From assembly GCA_017380615.1 (NCBI GenBank), contig JAFODQ010000040.1, positions 1 through 36,753 on the forward strand: DNA of 36,753 nt, given 5' to 3'. The notes under the pieces are model-generated. The model worked only from the letters and a program-made list of their open reading frames with translations. It was not told where the DNA came from and searched no databases. The translations under genes were made by a program, and so were the position numbers. Below are positions 33,755 to 36,753 of the stretch, piece by piece. The stretch comes from Clostridia bacterium (GTDB lineage: Bacteria > Bacillota > Clostridia > Oscillospirales > Acutalibacteraceae). Each line of letters starts with the position of its first letter. The stretch's first letter is position 1.

Positions 33755-34840
33755 TTAATATTTTGTTGGGTTTGCATCAAGATATTTCTTAACCATAAGA
33801 GCAACCTTGAACACAATAGCATCGTCAAACTCTCTCAAATCAAGACCTGTGAGCTTTTTAATTTTTTCAAGACGATAAACAAGAGTGTTTCTGTGAACAA
33901 AGAGCTTTCTTGAAGTTTCGGAAACATTAAGATTGTTCTCAAAGAAACGCTGAATTGTAAACAAAGTCTCCTGATCAAGAGTTTCAATTGAACCAACCTT
34001 GAAGATTTCCTTAAGGAACATCTCACAAAGTGTAACGGGAAGCTGATAAATGAGACGAGCAATACCCAAATGGTCATAGCTCACAATGTTACGCTCGGTA
34101 TCAAATACCTTACCAACCTCAAGAGCTACCTGAGCCTCTTTGAATGAACGGGAAAGATCCTTTACGCCAACAATTGGTGTACCGATACCAACAAGAGCAT
34201 GAGTATAGAACTCTGATGAAAGTGAATCGGAGATTGAACGAGCAAGCTTTTCAAGGTCCTTGCTCTCGATGTCACTCTTAACCTCTTTAACAAGAGCAAT
34301 ATCGCTCTCACTGATATTGATAACAAAATCCTTTGTTTTATCAGGGAAGAGATTCTGGATAACATCATAAACAGAAACATCATTTTTCTCAAGAAGTCTG
34401 ATAAGAAGAACAACTCTTGATACCTCATTATTGAAATGAAGTTCACGAGCCTTGAGATAAATATCGCCAGGAAGAATGTTATCGAGAATTATATTTTTGA
34501 CGAAATTGCTTCTATCATATTTTTCATCGTAGAACTGCTTTATGTTTGAGAGAGAAACGCTGAGAACACCTATGTAATTCTGTGCTGCAGTATCTTCACC
34601 CTCAACAAAAACTGCATATTCGGGATGCATATGAGTACCGAATGCCTGATAAAGATATCCTTCACTTGCAACCGGAGTTGTAGATGAGAAAACGGAAACG
34701 AGATTGCTTGTTCTTACCTCACCGATTCTACCTAAATCGCTACAGGAAATTACTGCACCCGACTCATCGATAACACCTATTGTTCTGTCAACGACATCAC
34801 GCATCTGGTGAATTATGCCTTGAAATAATCTGTTGGACAT
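33755..34840 (-). CDS. CdaR/PucR family transcriptional regulator
   Basis: A 361-residue DNA-binding regulator. The C-terminal PucR-type helix-turn-helix reads FFENNLNVSETSRKLFVHRN, followed by TLVYRLEKIKKLTGLDLRE. The middle (about 190-270) resembles the GGDEF-like domain of CdaR proteins. The N-terminal ~130 residues, with VVDRTIGVIDESGAVI, look like a ligand-sensing domain. Family members answer to sugar diacids, purines or other small ligands; the ligand here is unknown. ATG 34840 follows GGAGGT. The gene lies just upstream of ftsE on the same strand, with a candidate operator between them, so it may control the division operon. Confidence 0.85.
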   Translation of the reverse strand: MSNRLFQGIIHQMRDVVDRTIGVIDESGAVISCSDLGRIGEVRTSNLVSVFSSTTPVASEGYLYQAFGTHMHPEYAVFVEGEDTAAQNYIGVLSVSLSNIKQFYDEKYDRSNFVKNIILDNILPGDIYLKARELHFNNEVSRVVLLIRLLEKNDVSVYDVIQNLFPDKTKDFVINISESDIALVKEVKSDIESKDLEKLARSISDSLSSEFYTHALVGIGTPIVGVKDLSRSFKEAQVALEVGKVFDTERNIVSYDHLGIARLIYQLPVTLCEMFLKEIFKVGSIETLDQETLFTIQRFFENNLNVSETSRKLFVHRNTLVYRLEKIKKLTGLDLREFDDAIVFKVALMVKKYLDANPTKY

Positions 34841-34887
34841 ATTATGACCTCCGAGTATTTAACAAATTGACCATTTAACTGTTATAC

Positions 34888-34916
34888 ATAATACACAAGT
34901 TTAACTCATTTTGCAA
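34888..34916 (-). promoter_or_regulatory. Sigma-A promoter of the CdaR-like regulator
   Basis: On the minus strand TTGCAA (34911-34916), 17 bases, TATTAT (34888-34893), about 45 bases before the ATG. Confidence 0.6.
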
Positions 34917-34963
34917 GTGCTTTTTTTATATTTTCCAAATTTTTTTATGCAAAATGTTAATTT

Positions 34964-34970
34964 TTCGACA
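34964..34970 (-). promoter_or_regulatory. Candidate Spo0A box upstream of the CdaR-like regulator
   Basis: On the minus strand the sequence reads CTTTGTCGAAAAA, containing the exact 0A box TGTCGAA in a context close to the extended Spo0A consensus (TTTTGTCRAAAA). It lies about 48 bases upstream of the -35 box. The rest of the gap 34841-35012 is AT-rich with no clear terminator for rsuA. Confidence 0.35.
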
Positions 34971-35012
34971 AAGTTTATTGGTTTATATGTAAAAAACAAA
35001 GCTAAAAAACAA

Positions 35013-35747
35013 TTAAAATCTTTCGTCATTTTCAACAATAGATTCAAGCTCTTTCTCAGTCAGAAGTCGTGCTTCTCCCTCTTCAAGCGCTTCATCAAGC
35101 ATTAAACCACCGATTGCTATTCTTTTAAGCTGCTCCACATGAGAGCCCAGAGAGGCAAACATCCTTCTCACCTGGTGGTACTTTCCTTCCTTTATCACAA
35201 CCTTGTAAACAGGCTTGTCACCTGCTTCAAGCTGTATGAGAATCGCTGAAAGAAGAACTGTGCCATCTTCAAGAACAACGCCATCAAGAAAAGCCTTCTT
35301 TCCCAACTCATAATCAATCGGTCTTGACAAAACCGCTATATATGTTTTTGTTACATGCCTTGCAGGTGAAAGGATTCTGTGAGCGAAATCACCATCATCT
35401 GTTACGAGGCAGAAGCCCGTTGTATCCTTGTCCAATCTGCCTGCCGGAAAAAGATTTTTCCGCTTAAACTCTTCTGGCAGAATATCCACAACAGTTTTAT
35501 CCCTTTTGTCATTGGTTGCACTGACAACACCAGTTGGCTTGTTGAGCATTATATATGTAAACTTTCTTTGGAAAAGTGGTGCTCCGTTTATACAGATGTT
35601 ATCAGAGTATGAAACCTTAACGCCACTATCCTTGACCACATCACCATTAACTTCAACCTCGCCACGGCGTACCATAGCCTTGACCTCACTTCTTGAGGCA
35701 AGACCCTGCGATGCAATTATTTTGTCAAGTCGTTCTCTTTTATCCAT
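35013..35747 (-). CDS. RsuA-family rRNA pseudouridine synthase
   Basis: A 244-residue enzyme. The N-terminal S4 RNA-binding domain (RLDKIIASQGLASRSEVKAM) is followed by the catalytic domain with LFPAGRLDKDTTG, whose Asp106 is the nucleophile. KEGKYHQVRRMFASLG is the conserved C-terminal motif. The size and motif spacing fit RsuA (pseudouridine 516 of 16S rRNA) better than RluB, but the two cannot be firmly separated from sequence alone. ATG 35747 overlaps the stop of the preceding gene (TAATG), so translation is coupled. Confidence 0.93.
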   Translation of the reverse strand: MDKRERLDKIIASQGLASRSEVKAMVRRGEVEVNGDVVKDSGVKVSYSDNICINGAPLFQRKFTYIMLNKPTGVVSATNDKRDKTVVDILPEEFKRKNLFPAGRLDKDTTGFCLVTDDGDFAHRILSPARHVTKTYIAVLSRPIDYELGKKAFLDGVVLEDGTVLLSAILIQLEAGDKPVYKVVIKEGKYHQVRRMFASLGSHVEQLKRIAIGGLMLDEALEEGEARLLTEKELESIVENDERF

Positions 35748-36232
35748 TACTGATCCTTTTTAAACCCGTGCATAAAGCCGTTTAATTCAACAGAGCAGAC
35801 ATCACCGCCGATAACCTTACCGTCACAGATTAAAATATTGATTTTTATAAATTCTTTACCCTCATAGCCGGGATAATTTGTTACTGTAAATCTCCAGCTT
35901 TTGACACGCTCACCCGAGTACGGTGTTAAATCATAGCCTTGTGAAAGCTGAAGATTGTTATAATTGCTGTAAACATCATCAAACTCAACAGGAATAATAA
36001 TTTCTCTGACTTCGTCAGGCTCGGGAGACACAGTCCAACCGAAAAGAGAAATAAAATTCATTATTTCTTTAATATCGGATGCTGAATTATTGACAGAAAG
36101 TGTTGTGTTATCTTCAGCTGAAGAACCACAGTTATAGAAAATAATACCGACAACGCCGCAGATGCACACAACAGCCGCAAGACAAAGCGCCAGCCCTCTT
36201 ACCTTCCTTGATGAAACAGAAACCACAAACAT
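35747..36232 (-). CDS. DUF4830 domain protein, single membrane anchor
   Basis: A 161-residue protein. One N-terminal membrane helix (ALCLAAVVCICGVVGIIFY) is followed by an extracytoplasmic domain. FISLFGWTVSPEPDEV, IIIPVEFDDVYSNYNNLQ, QGYDLTPYSGERVKSWRFTV and GKVIGGDVCSVELNGFMHGF match DUF4830 as I recall it. Function is unknown. ATG 36232 follows AAAGGAG at seven bases, but that SD is paired in a hairpin (36236-36292). It is coupled to the pseudouridine synthase gene. Confidence 0.82.
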   Translation of the reverse strand: MFVVSVSSRKVRGLALCLAAVVCICGVVGIIFYNCGSSAEDNTTLSVNNSASDIKEIMNFISLFGWTVSPEPDEVREIIIPVEFDDVYSNYNNLQLSQGYDLTPYSGERVKSWRFTVTNYPGYEGKEFIKINILICDGKVIGGDVCSVELNGFMHGFKKDQ

Positions 36233-36235
36233 AAG

Positions 36236-36292
36236 TTAACTCCTTTGCAAATATCTTTTTCATAAAAGAATATGCCGTGCAAAGGAGTTTAA
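36236..36292 (-). promoter_or_regulatory. Long hairpin that pairs with the DUF4830 ribosome binding site
   Basis: On the minus strand TTAAACTCCTTTGCA (36278-36292) pairs with TGCAAAGGAGTTAA (36236-36249) over 14 bp with one bulged A; the loop contains a second, imperfect A/T-rich inverted repeat. The AAAGGAG of the 3' arm is the ribosome binding site of the next gene. There is no T-run after the stem, so it is not a usual terminator of the upstream prepilin peptidase gene. Confidence 0.6.
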
Positions 36293-36302
36293 TTCTCAAT
36301 TT

Positions 36303-36753
36303 TTAAATGTAGATGTTAAACATATTGAGGTAGGCATTGAATATAGGCTCGCCCACGAAGGCACATATCGCTGAAGCCATTGCGAGAAATGGACCGAAAG
36401 GAATAACACCCTTCATCTCTTTCTTTGCAATAAGCTTTCTGCCAACAGAGAAAATCACACCAAGCACAGCACTCATAAACAATGCGATAACAACGGCCTT
36501 CCAGCCGAGCACAAAGCCCACAGCAGCCATAAGCTTAATATCGCCGCCACCCATTGCTCTTCCACCAGAAACGAGTGCAATGATGAAGAAAAGGCCTGAA
36601 ACAGCAAAGAAACCGATTACTCTCGAAATAATCCATGACTTCGAAAACTCACCTGTTATGAGAGCATCACCAACAACTAAAACACCACCAACGAGAATGG
36701 CTATCCACATTGAATCCGGAATTATCTGGTGCTTGAAATCAATCCACGAAACC
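36303..36753 (-). CDS. Type IV prepilin peptidase (A24), 5' end outside window
   Basis: An aspartic membrane protease that processes type IV pilin-like leaders. The frame is open to the window edge; the visible 149 residues begin VSWIDFKHQIIPDSM, the first catalytic-Asp motif (D-x6-PD). The second, MGGGDIKLMAAVGF, is the GxGD motif. Several hydrophobic helices follow. The ATG at 36710 is internal and is not the start. The usual N-terminal methyltransferase/zinc region cannot be seen. It suggests a com- or pil-type pseudopilus elsewhere. Confidence 0.9.
   Translation of the reverse strand, partial: VSWIDFKHQIIPDSMWIAILVGGVLVVGDALITGEFSKSWIISRVIGFFAVSGLFFIIALVSGGRAMGGGDIKLMAAVGFVLGWKAVVIALFMSAVLGVIFSVGRKLIAKKEMKGVIPFGPFLAMASAICAFVGEPIFNAYLNMFNIYI

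Noticed and set aside
34903-34956. ATTTTGCA / TGCAAAAT inverted repeat downstream of the pseudouridine synthase gene
   Set aside because: Short AT-rich arms more than 30 bases apart with no clear T-run; too weak to call a terminator.

Overview
The window looks like chromosomal DNA of an AT-rich, spore-forming member of the Clostridia, probably a gut or rumen Ruminococcaceae/Oscillospirales-type organism. The reasons are a Spo0A orthologue, a PolC replicase, AddAB instead of RecBCD, an FtsEX-M23 cell-wall module, strong AGGAGG-type ribosome binding sites, and many TTG/GTG starts. Almost every gene is on the minus strand. The exceptions are a two-gene operon at the left end, one lipoprotein gene and one small membrane-protein gene.

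Layout. (1) 1-140 is the right end of an IS3-family insertion sequence, with its transposase tail and terminal repeat. (2) 231-3287 (+) is a two-gene operon with its own promoter. It encodes a GH3-type acyl-adenylate amido synthetase and a condensation-domain-like acyltransferase. It converges, across a shared terminator, on (3) an M20 peptidase of the PM20D1/carboxypeptidase S type. (4) That peptidase is the last gene of a long housekeeping operon read right to left: pyrH-frr-uppS-cdsA-dxr-rseP-ispG-polC-M20. The operon covers UMP kinase, ribosome recycling, isoprenoid and lipid-carrier synthesis, phospholipid synthesis, site-2 proteolysis and replication. (5) spo0A stands alone with its own promoter, candidate 0A boxes and a terminator. 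(6) A GH42 beta-galactosidase and a secreted beta-helix protein with a membrane-spanning C-terminus form a glycan operon, divergent from a lipoprotein with propeller-like motifs. (7) addB-addA form the double-strand break repair operon, divergent from a DUF378 membrane protein. (8) greA is followed by an unrecognised 239-residue protein, then an M23 hydrolase activator, ftsX, ftsE and a CdaR/PucR-type regulator. (9) At the right end are an RsuA-type pseudouridine synthase, a DUF4830 protein and a truncated type IV prepilin peptidase.

The most notable points are as follows. PolC lacks the whole proofreading exonuclease that is normally inserted in its PHP domain, while all nine PHP metal ligands are present. 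The GH3 + condensation-like + M20 neighbourhood looks like a possible system for making and breaking acyl-amino-acid conjugates. The secreted beta-helix protein carries a five-helix membrane tail. Two intercistronic hairpins bury the ribosome binding site of the gene that follows. A 26-bp palindrome overlaps the ftsE promoter next to a regulator gene.

Family calls come from recalled motifs and domain architecture, not from database searches. Promoters, 0A boxes and hairpins were read by eye from the sequence.
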